Source: Bin90 sp965214635 (GTDB taxonomy: Bacteria; Chloroflexota; Dehalococcoidia; Lucifugimonadales; JADFKI01). From it: a stretch of DNA of 64,000 bases. Shown one piece after another: positions 31,689 through 40,951 of this stretch. The notes beneath the pieces are model-generated. The model did not search any database and was not told where the DNA came from. It saw only the letters and a program-made list of their open reading frames with translations. Position 1 is the first letter of the stretch. Each line of letters opens with the position of its first letter. Where the stretch lies: positions 2,603,441 through 2,667,440 of the forward strand of contig OZ243964.1 in assembly GCA_965214635.1 (NCBI GenBank), in the 5' to 3' direction. Both the position numbers and the translations under genes were made by a program.

Positions 31689-34316
31689 TTATACCTGACT
31701 GATTATAACATCCCTAGACTTTGAGCCGTCACCTGCGCCCACGATGCCGTTGTCTTCAAGCTCATCCATTAGGCGGGCGGCGCGGGGGTATCCGATGCGC
31801 AGGCGGCGCTGAAGCAGCGATGTGGACAGCTTGTTTTGGGAGTACGCCAGCTCTACCGCCTTGTCGAACAGGGGATCGGTGGAGCTGTTCGTCCCTTCGT
31901 CGTCGGCTTCGCCCTCTTCCGGGATGGCTTGCAGGTTGACTTCGGGCATCCACCTTCTCGGTGTGGACTGCCAGAACTGAATGAGCCTGTCGATTTCGTC
32001 GTCCGATATGAACGCCCCCTGTGCGCGCAGCGGCCTCGCCGAGTCGCGCGGCAGATAGAGCATGTCGCCCTTGCCCAGCAGCTTCTCAGCGCCGTTGGTG
32101 TCCAGAATGGTGCGGGAGTCGGTGTGCGATGTAACGCCGAAGCTGACGCGGCTGGGGAAGTTCGCCTTGATAAGCCCGGTTACCACATCGACGGAGGGGC
32201 GCTGTGTGGCTAGGATTAGGTGGATGCCGGTTGCGCGCCCTAGCTGCGCTAGACGGCAGATCGACTGCTCCACATCGAAGGCGGCTGTCATCATCAGGTC
32301 TGCCAGTTCGTCCACGACTACTATCAGGAAGGGCATCGGTGATTCGGGCGTGCGGGTGTTGTACGCTTCTATGTTGCGCGCGCCAATCTCTTCCATCTGC
32401 CGATAGCGGTTCATCATCTCGTTGATGACGCCTTTCAGCACGCCGACCACCTCATCCACCTCCACGATGACGGGGCAGAGCAGATGCGGTATGCCGTTGT
32501 ATGGCGTGAGTTCTACGCGCTTGGGGTCGACGAGTATCATCCGCAGTTCTGCGGGTGAGCGTTCCATCAGCAGCCCGGAGACGATGGCGTTGAGCGCAAC
32601 GCTCTTGCCCGAGCCGGTGGCGCCGGCAATGAGCAGGTGCGGCATCTTGGCTAGGTCAAGCGCGATGTTCTCGCCGCCTGTGCCCTTGCCCAGTGCCACG
32701 GGCAGGTCTGACTTGCCGAGTAGGTCCTTGTACTCTGCGCTCTCCATGATGGAGCGGAGCGTTACGGGGGCAGGCTCACGGTTGGGTATCTCGATGCCCA
32801 CTTGCGCCTTGCCCATCACGGGCGTTTCCAAGCGCAGGTTGGGCGTGCGGAGCGCAAGGGAGAGGTCTTTTTCGCGGGAGAGGATGGCGTCGACCTTGAC
32901 GCGGGTGCGCTGTTCCTGCCGCTGCACGACCTGCTTGCCCTTGTCGTCCAAGATGGGGTTGCCAAGTTCGTCCTCGAGTTTCACCTGCCTGTACTTGCGA
33001 ATCCAGCCGGGGATGATGCCGTACATGGTAACCGTAGGGCCGTACTTGATGCTGCCGATCTCCACTTCGATGTTGTAGTCGGCGAGGGTTTGGCGGATGG
33101 TCTCAGCGGTTTCGTGGATCTGGTCTTTGGGGATGCCACGGTCTTCCACGCCATCTAGCATCTCGATGGGGGGTGTGTCCCACTTTTCGTGCCGCCTGCC
33201 CAGCATGGGAATGTTTAGCCCGGACAGACGGCTGTCCACCTGCTGCACCGCAGGGGTGTGCGATGGGAGCGTGCTTGCGTTGGTGTCGATTACGCGCAAG
33301 TCTTCTTCGTCCAGAGCATCCCCACCATCGTCGTAAGATGCGTTCATTTGAGTCAAGCCCTCGTCGATGGGGGAGTCGGCGTCATATTCGTCTTCGAAAT
33401 CCTCATCAGGGGCATCTTGATACGGCGGTTCGCTGGCTTGCGGCGCATCGTCCGTCGGGATGTCGCCTGCGTAAAAGCCGTTGTAGGCGAAGTCGCTGTC
33501 TGGCGCATCATCGTCTGCGCCGTCATCATCGTCGGCGTTTATCGTTCCGTTTGCAGACGGCGCATATGTGTCCTCTATCTCCGGAGCGTCAGGCATAGCG
33601 TCGGCGGCGAATGGGGATGACGAGATCGCGGATTCGTCCATGTCGTCTATGGCTGTGTGTCGCGCAAACTCGGACGGTGGTATTGCCTCTTCCTCGTCAT
33701 CGAACTCTATCGGCGGGTACTGCTTGGCTTTGAACATCCCGCCGATTGCCTTGCCGATAATCACAAACCCGATTATGAGGAACAGGAACACCTTTTGGAT
33801 GTTCAGCAGGGCGAACAGCAAGAAGGTGGACGATGCGACGGCGACGGTTATGACGGCGAGCACGGCTATACGCAGGTACGCCTGCCAAGTGGTGGTGCTG
33901 GCGAGGAATTCGCCTACCATTCCGCCCAGCGACACATATCCTTGCAGCGTGAACGGCGTCAGGATGCCGCTCGTGGGCTGGAACAGGGACAGCACGGCGA
34001 ATGTTAGCGCCATCAGCGGGATGGTCGCCAACCAGAGGCGATAGTGGCGGAACAGGCTGCGTCTAAACACCAGCACTCCAAGCAGTGCCGCCGCCCAAAG
34101 GGATAAGGGGATGACCCCGACGCCCAGCCATACGAAAATCGTATCCTGTGCGCCGATGTAGGCGGAGGCGATGGCTTCCCTGTACAGGAATATCACTCCG
34201 CCCACCGCAATCACGGGGATGGCGAGCCATTCGTACCAAGTGAACTTGGAGAAAGCGCTTTTGAGGAAGCCGCCGGATACATTGGGCGGAGCTGCCGCAT
34301 TGGTGTTCTTTGCCAT
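31689..34316 (-). CDS. ftsK: DNA translocase FtsK/SpoIIIE
   Basis: An 875-residue septal DNA pump. The N-terminus has about four membrane helices (residues 30-190). A very acidic linker (about 200-350, many D/E runs such as DDDDGADDDAPDSD) follows. The motor domain includes the alpha/beta RecA-like core with Walker A GATGSGKSVALN, Walker B LIVVVDELADLMM, and RATGIHLILATQRPSVDVVTG. The C-terminal gamma winged helix reads LLQRRLRIGYPRAARLMDELEDNGIVG and would read KOPS/SRS-type polar sequences. It moves chromosome ends to daughter cells at division. It follows rnj by 65 bp. Confidence 0.95.
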   Translation of the reverse strand: MAKNTNAAAPPNVSGGFLKSAFSKFTWYEWLAIPVIAVGGVIFLYREAIASAYIGAQDTIFVWLGVGVIPLSLWAAALLGVLVFRRSLFRHYRLWLATIPLMALTFAVLSLFQPTSGILTPFTLQGYVSLGGMVGEFLASTTTWQAYLRIAVLAVITVAVASSTFLLFALLNIQKVFLFLIIGFVIIGKAIGGMFKAKQYPPIEFDDEEEAIPPSEFARHTAIDDMDESAISSSPFAADAMPDAPEIEDTYAPSANGTINADDDDGADDDAPDSDFAYNGFYAGDIPTDDAPQASEPPYQDAPDEDFEDEYDADSPIDEGLTQMNASYDDGGDALDEEDLRVIDTNASTLPSHTPAVQQVDSRLSGLNIPMLGRRHEKWDTPPIEMLDGVEDRGIPKDQIHETAETIRQTLADYNIEVEIGSIKYGPTVTMYGIIPGWIRKYRQVKLEDELGNPILDDKGKQVVQRQEQRTRVKVDAILSREKDLSLALRTPNLRLETPVMGKAQVGIEIPNREPAPVTLRSIMESAEYKDLLGKSDLPVALGKGTGGENIALDLAKMPHLLIAGATGSGKSVALNAIVSGLLMERSPAELRMILVDPKRVELTPYNGIPHLLCPVIVEVDEVVGVLKGVINEMMNRYRQMEEIGARNIEAYNTRTPESPMPFLIVVVDELADLMMTAAFDVEQSICRLAQLGRATGIHLILATQRPSVDVVTGLIKANFPSRVSFGVTSHTDSRTILDTNGAEKLLGKGDMLYLPRDSARPLRAQGAFISDDEIDRLIQFWQSTPRRWMPEVNLQAIPEEGEADDEGTNSSTDPLFDKAVELAYSQNKLSTSLLQRRLRIGYPRAARLMDELEDNGIVGAGDGSKSRDVIISQV

Positions 34317-34381
34317 GTTATGCCTTGACCTCGCTTAATGAAATGCCTGTGAGGGAGGTCAGGGGGCGGCTGTGTGTGCGG

Positions 34382-36049
34382 CTAGACCTGCTCTATGACG
34401 GTGATGACAGTAGGTCGCCTGCCGGTCTCTTTTTGCAAGAACCTTGAGATTGATGCCCTAACCCTATCCCTTAGCGCATTTAAGCGTAGGACGGAATGGG
34501 CTTCTTCTTCTAGTATTGTTAGAACCTTATTTGAAGTTTTTTCAAAAAGTTCTTGTGATTCGTCCAGTTCCACGAAGCCGGAGGAGACGATTTCAGGGGT
34601 GAGCAGCGGGAAGCGGGAGCGTCCGTCGATGGCTGCCACTACGACCACGAATCCGTCGCGCGCAAGCCGTCGCCGTTCGGTGAACACGCGGCTGTCCATA
34701 TCCCACATCGTCCTGCCGTCCACGAACACAGAGCCGGCGGGGACGGTTTCGGCGACATATGCGTAGTCCGGGGTCAGCTCCAGCACCTGCCCGTCTTCTA
34801 GCACGAATGTGTTTTGCTCGGGGATGCCCATCGAGTGGGCGATGGCAGCGTGCGCGACGAGGTGGCGGTATTCGCCGTGGACGGGGACGAAGTAGCGCGG
34901 GTTGACGAGGCTGATCATCGTCTTGAGTTCCTCTTGGCTGGCGTGCCCGTGAACATGCACCGTCGCGATGCGGCTGTATATGACCTCGGCTTTTTGGCGC
35001 AGCAGGTTGTCGATGGTCTTTGCGACGACCTTTTCGTTGCCGGGTATGGGAGACGCAGATATGACGACCGTATCGCCTTCCACGATTTCGATGTCCCTAT
35101 GTCTGCCGTTGGCGATGCGGACGAGAGCGGATGTCGGTTCGCCTTGGCTACCTGTCGCCATGATGATGATGCGGTGATGCGGCAATCTGCGGGCTTCGTT
35201 CATGGGCACGATGGTGCCGGGTGGCGCCTCGATGTAGCCCATGTTGAGCGCCATCTTGACATTGTTGCTCATGCTGCGCCCGACGATGGTAACCTTACGG
35301 TCGTAGCGCACGGCGGCATCGATGACCTGCTGTATGCGGGATATGAGCGAGGCGAATGTGGCGACCATCACGCGCCCGGGCGCATCAGCGATGGCGCGCT
35401 CGAGCGCATCGCCGACTATCTGTTCGGACTCGGTGTAGCCCTTGACCTCAGCGTAGGTGGAATCGGAGCAGAGCAGCAGTGCGCCGTTGCCGCATAGGCG
35501 GGCGATGGCGGCAAGATCCATAGATCTGCCGTCCGCCGGAGTGTGGTCTATCTTGAAGTCTCCGGTGTGGATGACCACGCCGACCGGCGTAGTTACGGCG
35601 ATGCCCATTGCATCCGGGATGGAGTGGCACACGCGGAAGAACTCGATGCGGAAGCAGCCGATGGTGAACGGGGCGTGCGGCTCGACGATGTTCAGGCTTG
35701 CATCGCGCAATAGACCGCGCTCGCGCAGTTTGACGCTGATAAGCCCGTGTGCAAGGCGGGGCGCATATACCGGGACTTTCAGTTCGGGCAATACGAACGG
35801 CAGTGCGCCGATGTGATCTTCGTGCCCATGTGTGATGAGGATAGCCCGGAGCTTGTGGCGGTTTTCGACTAGGTAGGTGATGTTCGGGATGCCGAGGTCT
35901 ACGCCCGGCATATCCTCTTCGGGGAACAGCAGTCCGGCGTCTATGACGATGATGTCATCGCCGAACTCCAGCGCCATCATGTTTTGCCCGATTTCGCCCA
36001 AGCCGCCGAGTGGTATGACGCGTAACGGAGTGTCAGCAGTATAAGAGAT
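34382..36049 (-). CDS. rnj: Ribonuclease J (no standard start codon)
   Basis: A metallo-beta-lactamase/beta-CASP exo/endoribonuclease for mRNA decay and rRNA maturation. ITHGHEDHIGALPF and HTGDFKID are the zinc motifs; ATGSQGEPTSALVRIANG is the beta-CASP signature; the C-terminal domain ends SRFLQKETGRRPTVITVIEQV. The conserved N-terminal strand LRVIPLGGLGEIGQNM is encoded in frame, but no ATG, GTG or TTG lies between the upstream stop (36092-36094) and the TTG at 36001, which would cut that strand off. An ATC at 36049 would give MSYTADTPLRVIPLGG with AGG 8 nt upstream and a promoter -10 at 36094-36099. I list that start as a hypothesis; a base error is the alternative. Confidence 0.93.
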   Translation of the reverse strand: MSYTADTPLRVIPLGGLGEIGQNMMALEFGDDIIVIDAGLLFPEEDMPGVDLGIPNITYLVENRHKLRAILITHGHEDHIGALPFVLPELKVPVYAPRLAHGLISVKLRERGLLRDASLNIVEPHAPFTIGCFRIEFFRVCHSIPDAMGIAVTTPVGVVIHTGDFKIDHTPADGRSMDLAAIARLCGNGALLLCSDSTYAEVKGYTESEQIVGDALERAIADAPGRVMVATFASLISRIQQVIDAAVRYDRKVTIVGRSMSNNVKMALNMGYIEAPPGTIVPMNEARRLPHHRIIIMATGSQGEPTSALVRIANGRHRDIEIVEGDTVVISASPIPGNEKVVAKTIDNLLRQKAEVIYSRIATVHVHGHASQEELKTMISLVNPRYFVPVHGEYRHLVAHAAIAHSMGIPEQNTFVLEDGQVLELTPDYAYVAETVPAGSVFVDGRTMWDMDSRVFTERRRLARDGFVVVVAAIDGRSRFPLLTPEIVSSGFVELDESQELFEKTSNKVLTILEEEAHSVLRLNALRDRVRASISRFLQKETGRRPTVITVIEQV

Positions 36050-36093
36050 GGTGATGCCTGCTATGTGTGGGGATTGATATATGCGTTGACGCT

Positions 36094-36099
36094 ATTATA
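36094..36099 (-). promoter_or_regulatory. -10 element of rnj
   Basis: On the minus strand a perfect TATAAT occurs here, predicting a start near 36087 and a leader of about 38 nt to the proposed ATC start. I see no good -35 at 17 bp. Confidence 0.45.
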
Positions 36100-36139
36100 T
36101 CAGTTATTGCGCAATGGATGATAGATTTAGCGAGCGCAA

Positions 36140-36180
36140 ACCGCCGCCCCGTCCGCCAACAGGTCGGGCGGGGCGGCGGT
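36140..36180 (-). terminator. Strong GC-rich hairpin after the NHL gene
   Basis: ACCGCCGCCCCG (36140-36151) and CGGGGCGGCGGT (36169-36180) form a perfect 12-bp stem with a 17-nt loop. It lies between the end of the NHL gene and the rnj promoter. The T-tail on the minus side is short (TT), so it may act as a weak or factor-aided terminator or as an insulating hairpin. Confidence 0.45.
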
Positions 36181-36203
36181 CTATCCGTAGGGGATTGGGT
36201 AGG

Positions 36204-37220
36204 CTATATCGGCGCGTAAATCTGAATGCGGTGTCGGTTGCTCTCTGTTACATAGAGATTGCCGGCGGCGTCTATCTTCACGGATGTGGGCGCCCAGAAG
36301 AACTTCTCGATGTGGGACGATTCTTCGTGCGGGTCGTCGTTGAAGAACTCGATGTCTGGCGTGAGGTTAGCTTTTGATCGCGCCGCCGCTTCCTCGATGT
36401 TGATGCTGAGGAAGTCGTCCGCCCACTTGGAGTCGGTGGCGTCGCCTCGGATGCTTTGGACGAAGCCGCCGCCGCGGTCTAGGATTTGCACACGCTCGTT
36501 GTCCCAGTCGGCGATGTAGATGTTGCCGTCTGCGTCCACGGCTACGCCTGCTGGACGATGCAGCTGTCCTTCGCCGCGCCCGGATTCGCCAAACGATGCG
36601 ATGAATGTGCCATCAGGCGTGAACTTCTGGATCCTGTCGTTGCGCCAGTCTGCGACATAGACGCAGCCTTGAGCGTCGACCGTGATGCCCCATGGCATGT
36701 TGAACTGCCCCTCGCCGTCGCCGAACTCACCGAACCCGCCCAGCAGATTGCCGTTGGTGCTGAACTTTTGGATGCGGTGGTTCCAGTGGTCCACGACGAG
36801 CAGGTTGCCGTCTGCGTCGATGACGATGCCGGAGGGACCGTCGAGTTCGCCTTTGGCGCTGCCGGATGTGCCCCAACCGGGCAGCGGGTTGCCCTCCGGA
36901 TCGAAGCTCACGATGCGATTGAGGTATTCGCAGGCGACATAGGTGTTCCCGGCGCTGTCGCGTGCAATTGCGGTGGGCCAAACGAACTGCCCGTCGCCTT
37001 CGCCGTACTCGCCGAATGTGCCGTAATAGTTGCTGTCGCTATCGTATATGGTGATGCGCAGGCCACGGTTATCGCCGTCGAGGGAGCGGTTGACGGTGTA
37101 TGCCTTGCCGTCTGCGCCAAACGCCGTGTCTACGGGGTAGTAGAAGCCTCGCCCCGCCATGGTGGACAGCCCGATGGAGTGGCTGTATTTCAGCAAGTCG
37201 GTTTTCTGAACGGTGGTCAT
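36204..37220 (-). CDS. NHL-repeat beta-propeller protein
   Basis: A 338-residue protein with successive NHL blades: GEGDGQFVWPTAIARDSAGNTYVACEYLNRIVSFDPEG, AKGELDGPSGIVIDADGNLLVVDHWNHRIQKFSTNG, GEGQFNMPWGITVDAQGCVYVADWRNDRIQKFTPDG, GEGQLHRPAGVAVDADGNIYIADWDNERVQIL and a last one at PTSVKIDAAGNLYVTESNRHRIQIY. With the N-terminal YYPVDTAFGADGKAYTVNR this makes a six-bladed propeller. There is no signal peptide, so it is probably cytoplasmic. NHL propellers bind proteins, RNA or ligands; no enzyme motif is seen. GAGGTG precedes ATG 37220. An acidic insert (TPDIEFFNDDPHEE) interrupts blades five and six. Confidence 0.9.
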   Translation of the reverse strand: MTTVQKTDLLKYSHSIGLSTMAGRGFYYPVDTAFGADGKAYTVNRSLDGDNRGLRITIYDSDSNYYGTFGEYGEGDGQFVWPTAIARDSAGNTYVACEYLNRIVSFDPEGNPLPGWGTSGSAKGELDGPSGIVIDADGNLLVVDHWNHRIQKFSTNGNLLGGFGEFGDGEGQFNMPWGITVDAQGCVYVADWRNDRIQKFTPDGTFIASFGESGRGEGQLHRPAGVAVDADGNIYIADWDNERVQILDRGGGFVQSIRGDATDSKWADDFLSINIEEAAARSKANLTPDIEFFNDDPHEESSHIEKFFWAPTSVKIDAAGNLYVTESNRHRIQIYAPI

Positions 37221-37290
37221 AGTTGCACCTCGCTGCTGTTCGATTTCATCTGTGGTGCTCTTGATGCGTTTTCATTGCATTGGCAGCCGA

Positions 37291-37947
37291 TTAGGATCTG
37301 CTTTCCCAAATGGGCTGCAAGTTCAGGGTAAAGTCGGGTAGTTCAGGATCAGCTGAAACCTCATTGGGGTTCTCCAAGACTTGCACATCAGTATTTGGGC
37401 GATACACATGCACGCTCCGCACGGACGGGTCGATGAGCCATCCCAGCTGTGCGCCGTTTGCCATGTATTCCTGCATCTTGGCTTGCAGGGTGCTGAGCCT
37501 ATCGGAGTGTGAGCGCAGTTCAATTACGAAGTTGGGGCATATGGCTGAAAAGCCTGAACGCTGCTCGGATGTTAGTTCGCGGTAACGGGCGTTGGAAATC
37601 CACGATGCGTCGGGGGAGCGTATAGCGCCGTTGGGCAGCGTGAAGCCGGCGGACGAATCGTATGTATGCCCAGTACCATCCTGTTCTGCCCAAACTCCCA
37701 GCCGAATGCTACTGTAAGAGTTTTTGCTGCCGGTCTCGCTGAACGCTGGAGGCATAAGCTCAAGGTCGCCTGCGGCGGTGCGCTCGAGCCGGAGGATGTC
37801 GTTTAGGGCGCAGAGATCGGCGAACTGGTCGTCGGTCATGCTGACGACGGGTGCAAGCCTTAGGACGAGTGGCAGAACCTCGCCCATGGCTGGCGAGGGC
37901 GCATGGGCGGGCGCCCGCGGGGGCGTTTCCTGTGCGACTGTGGTCAT
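37291..37947 (-). CDS. Uma2-family (DUF820) PD-(D/E)XK endonuclease-like protein
   Basis: A 218-residue Uma2/DUF820 protein: VSMTDDQFADLCALNDILRLERTAAGDLELMPP leads in, then the catalytic core AIRSPDASWIS (Asp), CPNFVIELRSHSDRLSTLQAKMQEYMANGAQLGWLIDP (Glu, and the downstream helix). In most members the motif is E-V-R/K-S, and ELRS fits. These putative nucleases are abundant in cyanobacteria and Chloroflexota; roles in mobile elements or defence have been suggested. The N-terminal 25 residues are proline-rich. It starts 70 bp before the NHL gene on the same strand. Confidence 0.9.
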   Translation of the reverse strand: MTTVAQETPPRAPAHAPSPAMGEVLPLVLRLAPVVSMTDDQFADLCALNDILRLERTAAGDLELMPPAFSETGSKNSYSSIRLGVWAEQDGTGHTYDSSAGFTLPNGAIRSPDASWISNARYRELTSEQRSGFSAICPNFVIELRSHSDRLSTLQAKMQEYMANGAQLGWLIDPSVRSVHVYRPNTDVQVLENPNEVSADPELPDFTLNLQPIWESRS

Positions 37948-38087
37948 TGCTGCGTCTCTATGTGCTTGGGATGTCTTGGGGAAACCGGGCGAGGTCTCAG
38001 GGGGCTATCATCAGGGCGCAATCATCTCGGACTGCGCCCTGTGCGGCTACTGCTTATGTGGGTGGCGCAAGTTGCGCCGTAAGAGCG

Positions 38088-39539
38088 TTATGCGCGCTGG
38101 AACTCGTGGGATGCGCCGACCATTTGCAGCATCTGTGCGATGCGCTGCTCGGCGGCATCGCTGATGTCTTGGGCGTCCACTTGCAGGTCGCCGCCGCTTG
38201 CCGCAAAGTTCTCCAGCGCCTCGCGCGTGTCTTCGGACACGGCAACCACGCCCATGGCGTCTAGGCAGGCGTCCACTAGGCGCGACGGCGATATGACGCC
38301 GTCGCTCTCTGATGCCACGCGGCGTATCATCGCCTTGACGCCCGGCTTGCTGGTATCGCCAAGCTGCTGCGTGGCGAAGTTGAGCCGCTCTACCAGCGTG
38401 CCGGTGTCTATCCACTCTGCGCCCTGATGCCAGCCCTCCACGCTGGGCGGGTTGATCAGGTGCTGCCCCATATACACCATTTGCAGCGTGCGGTCGAGGA
38501 TTTCGCGGCGGGGGCGGTGGAACTCGCCTGTGAGGCGCAGGGTGCTTGCCACCAGCTCGGCGGGGCTTTTCACGCGGATGAAACGGATGCTCGCGTCGGA
38601 CTTGAAGAAGTCGGCGCTGAACAGCGCTTCCAGCATTGCGGTGATTTCGTAGCCGCTGTCGAAGTAGGCGTCCATCAGGGTTTGGATGGCTTCGGGGTCG
38701 CGCGGCTCGGCGTAGGGCCACTGCGGGACGGGCGGCTCTTCGGCAACGAAGAAGTCGTACAGGTGGCGGGAGAGGAAGCGCGCAGTGGCGGGCTGTTGGC
38801 AGATGATGTCCACGATGTCCTCGCCGTTGAAGTTGCCTGTCTGCCCGAGGAAGGTCTTCGGGGCTTCGTCGTGGTCTTCGGGCTTGTACTCGAAGTGCCA
38901 CGCTATCCTGCCGTAGGGCCAGATGGAGTCGCGCTCGGCTCGCAGCGCCATGTACTCGGTGTTGCCCAGTGTCCAGCCGGTGAAGGCGCGAGACGCCTCT
39001 TTGATGTCATCCTCCGAGTAGTTGCCCACGCCCATGCTGAACAGCTCTAGCAGTTCGCGCCCGTAGTTCTCGTTGATAGCACCCTTGTGGTTATCGTGGT
39101 TGTCCAGCCACACAATCATCGCCGGGTCGCGCGAGAGTTCGATGAGCAGCGTCTTGAAGTTGCCCATGCCGTATCGGCGGAACATCCTGATCTGGTCGCT
39201 CAGCACTTTGCCCTGCGTAATCTTAGGGTAGCCGGTGGCGAACACCGTGTGCCAAAACAGCGCCATCTTCTCTTGCAGCGGCGCGCGGGTGGAGATCATC
39301 TTGTATAGCCAGTATGCAGCCGGGTTCTGCTGCCCCATCATACCGGACTGCTCGTGATGGTAGCGGCGGATGATGTCATCGGGCATGGTGCTCTCGTCTG
39401 CGGGATGGAGCAGTTCCGCTACCACTGCGTCGTAGCCCTTGTCTTCAAGTGCGTCCAGCTCATCGCGGGTTGCGCCAAAGCCGGCGCGTCGCATCAAATG
39501 CGCTATCTGCTCTACGGATTGCGTCGTCTTCACAACCAT
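38088..39539 (-). CDS. DUF1800 domain-containing protein
   Basis: A 483-residue protein of the DUF1800 family: HLMRRAGFGATRDELDAL at the N-terminus, PLQEKMALFWHTVFATG, NYGRELLELFSMGVGNYSEDDIKEASRAFTGW, FLGQTGNFNGEDIVDIICQQPATARFLSRHLYDFFV, and LEALFSADFF...VKSPAELVASTLR near the C-terminus. All expected blocks are present. There is no signal peptide. DUF1800 proteins are usually encoded next to DUF1501 (sulfatase-like) proteins, which are not here. AAGGAGGACGAT gives a strong ribosome site for ATG 39539. The biochemical role is unknown. Confidence 0.92.
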   Translation of the reverse strand: MVVKTTQSVEQIAHLMRRAGFGATRDELDALEDKGYDAVVAELLHPADESTMPDDIIRRYHHEQSGMMGQQNPAAYWLYKMISTRAPLQEKMALFWHTVFATGYPKITQGKVLSDQIRMFRRYGMGNFKTLLIELSRDPAMIVWLDNHDNHKGAINENYGRELLELFSMGVGNYSEDDIKEASRAFTGWTLGNTEYMALRAERDSIWPYGRIAWHFEYKPEDHDEAPKTFLGQTGNFNGEDIVDIICQQPATARFLSRHLYDFFVAEEPPVPQWPYAEPRDPEAIQTLMDAYFDSGYEITAMLEALFSADFFKSDASIRFIRVKSPAELVASTLRLTGEFHRPRREILDRTLQMVYMGQHLINPPSVEGWHQGAEWIDTGTLVERLNFATQQLGDTSKPGVKAMIRRVASESDGVISPSRLVDACLDAMGVVAVSEDTREALENFAASGGDLQVDAQDISDAAEQRIAQMLQMVGASHEFQRA

Positions 39540-39826
39540 ATCGTCCTCCTTAATGTAGAATGTGGGTATTGGGTCAGTCTGTCAGTTCCAAGAGATCGGA
39601 GGTAGGTTTAACAGTGAGCGATATGTGAATAGGGGCTAGGATGCGCCCATACAGATATGCCTGTAGTTTGAATGTGGCTATATGCGGGATAGGATGCCTG
39701 ATTTTGAGGGCAGTATAGCATACGGAAGGGGGTTTTGGCGCTTTTCTTTGCTTTGTGCAAAGGCGAAGTTCGTCTACCGGTAGTTCCAGCACATCTTGCA
39801 CGCCTTCATCACGAGAGCAGCGGTCT

Positions 39827-40951
39827 TCAGACCGACTTGAGAAGATCGTAACTCGGATTTGGGGACAACAGGCTGGGGGAAGGTTCTTCGAGCCGCTCTT
39901 GGGCAATCGCTATGGCAGCGGGCGAGTTGTCGATGCCAATCCATGTGCGCCCCAGCGCCTGTGCTGCCAGCAGTGTGGTGCCCGAGCCGCAGAAGCAGTC
40001 CAGCACGAGGTCGCCCTCATTGGAGGATGCGCTGATGATGAGGTTCAGCAGCGCGGCGCTCTTCTGCGTGGGGTAGGCGGGACGCTGCGGGTCTTTGAAC
40101 TCCCATATGTCTTGTATGCGCTTGGCGTGTCGCTCGTCGGCGAATATCTTCTTGCGGGGGATGCCGTTGGCTGACCACTCGACTAATCCCTGTCGGTCGA
40201 GTTCGTCTAATACGGCGGGTTCGCTGCGCCAGTGTCTGCCTTTCGGAGGCGCTATGCCACGCCACGCCTTGCCGGTGCTTCCGTTGGCGGTTTCGCCGGG
40301 CGCATGGAGCGGCACGGTGGTGTAGCGGCGTCCGTGGTCGTCCGTTTTGGCAAACAGGCGCATCTTGTCCGCTTGTGAGAACGGCTGCTTTGGGTCGTTC
40401 CAAACGATTGCGTCGGACTTTGAGTAGAAGAGTATCAAGTCTTTGATGTTGCCGTATGCCTTGCGGGGAAAATTCTTTGGATTGCACTTAATTCGGGCGA
40501 TGTCGTTTCTGAAGTTTCGTGCGCCGAACACCTCATCCATCAGCACTTTCACATAGTGCCCAATCTTGTAGTCGATATGCAGGTAGATAGAGCCGTGCGG
40601 AGCGAGCATCTCGCGCAGGAACACCAGCCGTTCACGCAGAAACTCGAGAAAGTCTGCGCCAAGCAGCGTGTCGCTGTACGCTAGGGGATCGGCGCTGCTG
40701 CTGCTTACGGCATTTGCCCTGCCCGTACTCATACGGAATTGCGTGTTGGTGGCAAACGGCGGGTCTATGTAAATCAGGTCAACCTTGCCGCGATAGTCGT
40801 CAAGCAACGCCCGCATCACAGGCAGGTTGTCGCCTTGTATGAGCCTGTTCTTTGCCCCCGCACCACGAATGGATCGCAGTGTTGGCTTGGGCGTTGCGGC
40901 GAGTATGTCGGCGGCGTTGCGCTTGTTGGGATAGTGGATCTGGATGGTCAT
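39827..40951 (-). CDS. Type II DNA methyltransferase, beta class (N6-adenine or N4-cytosine)
   Basis: A 374-residue methylase. Motif IV is DLIYIDPPFATN (DPPF at 63-66) near the N-terminus, and the AdoMet-binding motif I is LDCFCGSGTTLLAAQ near the C-terminus; this order defines the beta class, as in type III Mod-like and many solitary enzymes. PAYPTQKSAALLNLIISASS precedes motif I. The target-recognition region lies in between. Its ATG overlaps the stop of the upstream endonuclease gene (ATGA), so the two are translationally coupled and it should protect host DNA from that enzyme. The recognition sequence is unknown. Confidence 0.93.
   Translation of the reverse strand: MTIQIHYPNKRNAADILAATPKPTLRSIRGAGAKNRLIQGDNLPVMRALLDDYRGKVDLIYIDPPFATNTQFRMSTGRANAVSSSSADPLAYSDTLLGADFLEFLRERLVFLREMLAPHGSIYLHIDYKIGHYVKVLMDEVFGARNFRNDIARIKCNPKNFPRKAYGNIKDLILFYSKSDAIVWNDPKQPFSQADKMRLFAKTDDHGRRYTTVPLHAPGETANGSTGKAWRGIAPPKGRHWRSEPAVLDELDRQGLVEWSANGIPRKKIFADERHAKRIQDIWEFKDPQRPAYPTQKSAALLNLIISASSNEGDLVLDCFCGSGTTLLAAQALGRTWIGIDNSPAAIAIAQERLEEPSPSLLSPNPSYDLLKSV

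Noticed and set aside
39574..39906. 110-codon minus-strand ORF overlapping the methylase 3' end
   Set aside because: It is out of frame with the methylase, has no family-like pattern or ribosome site, and extends into an intergenic gap.
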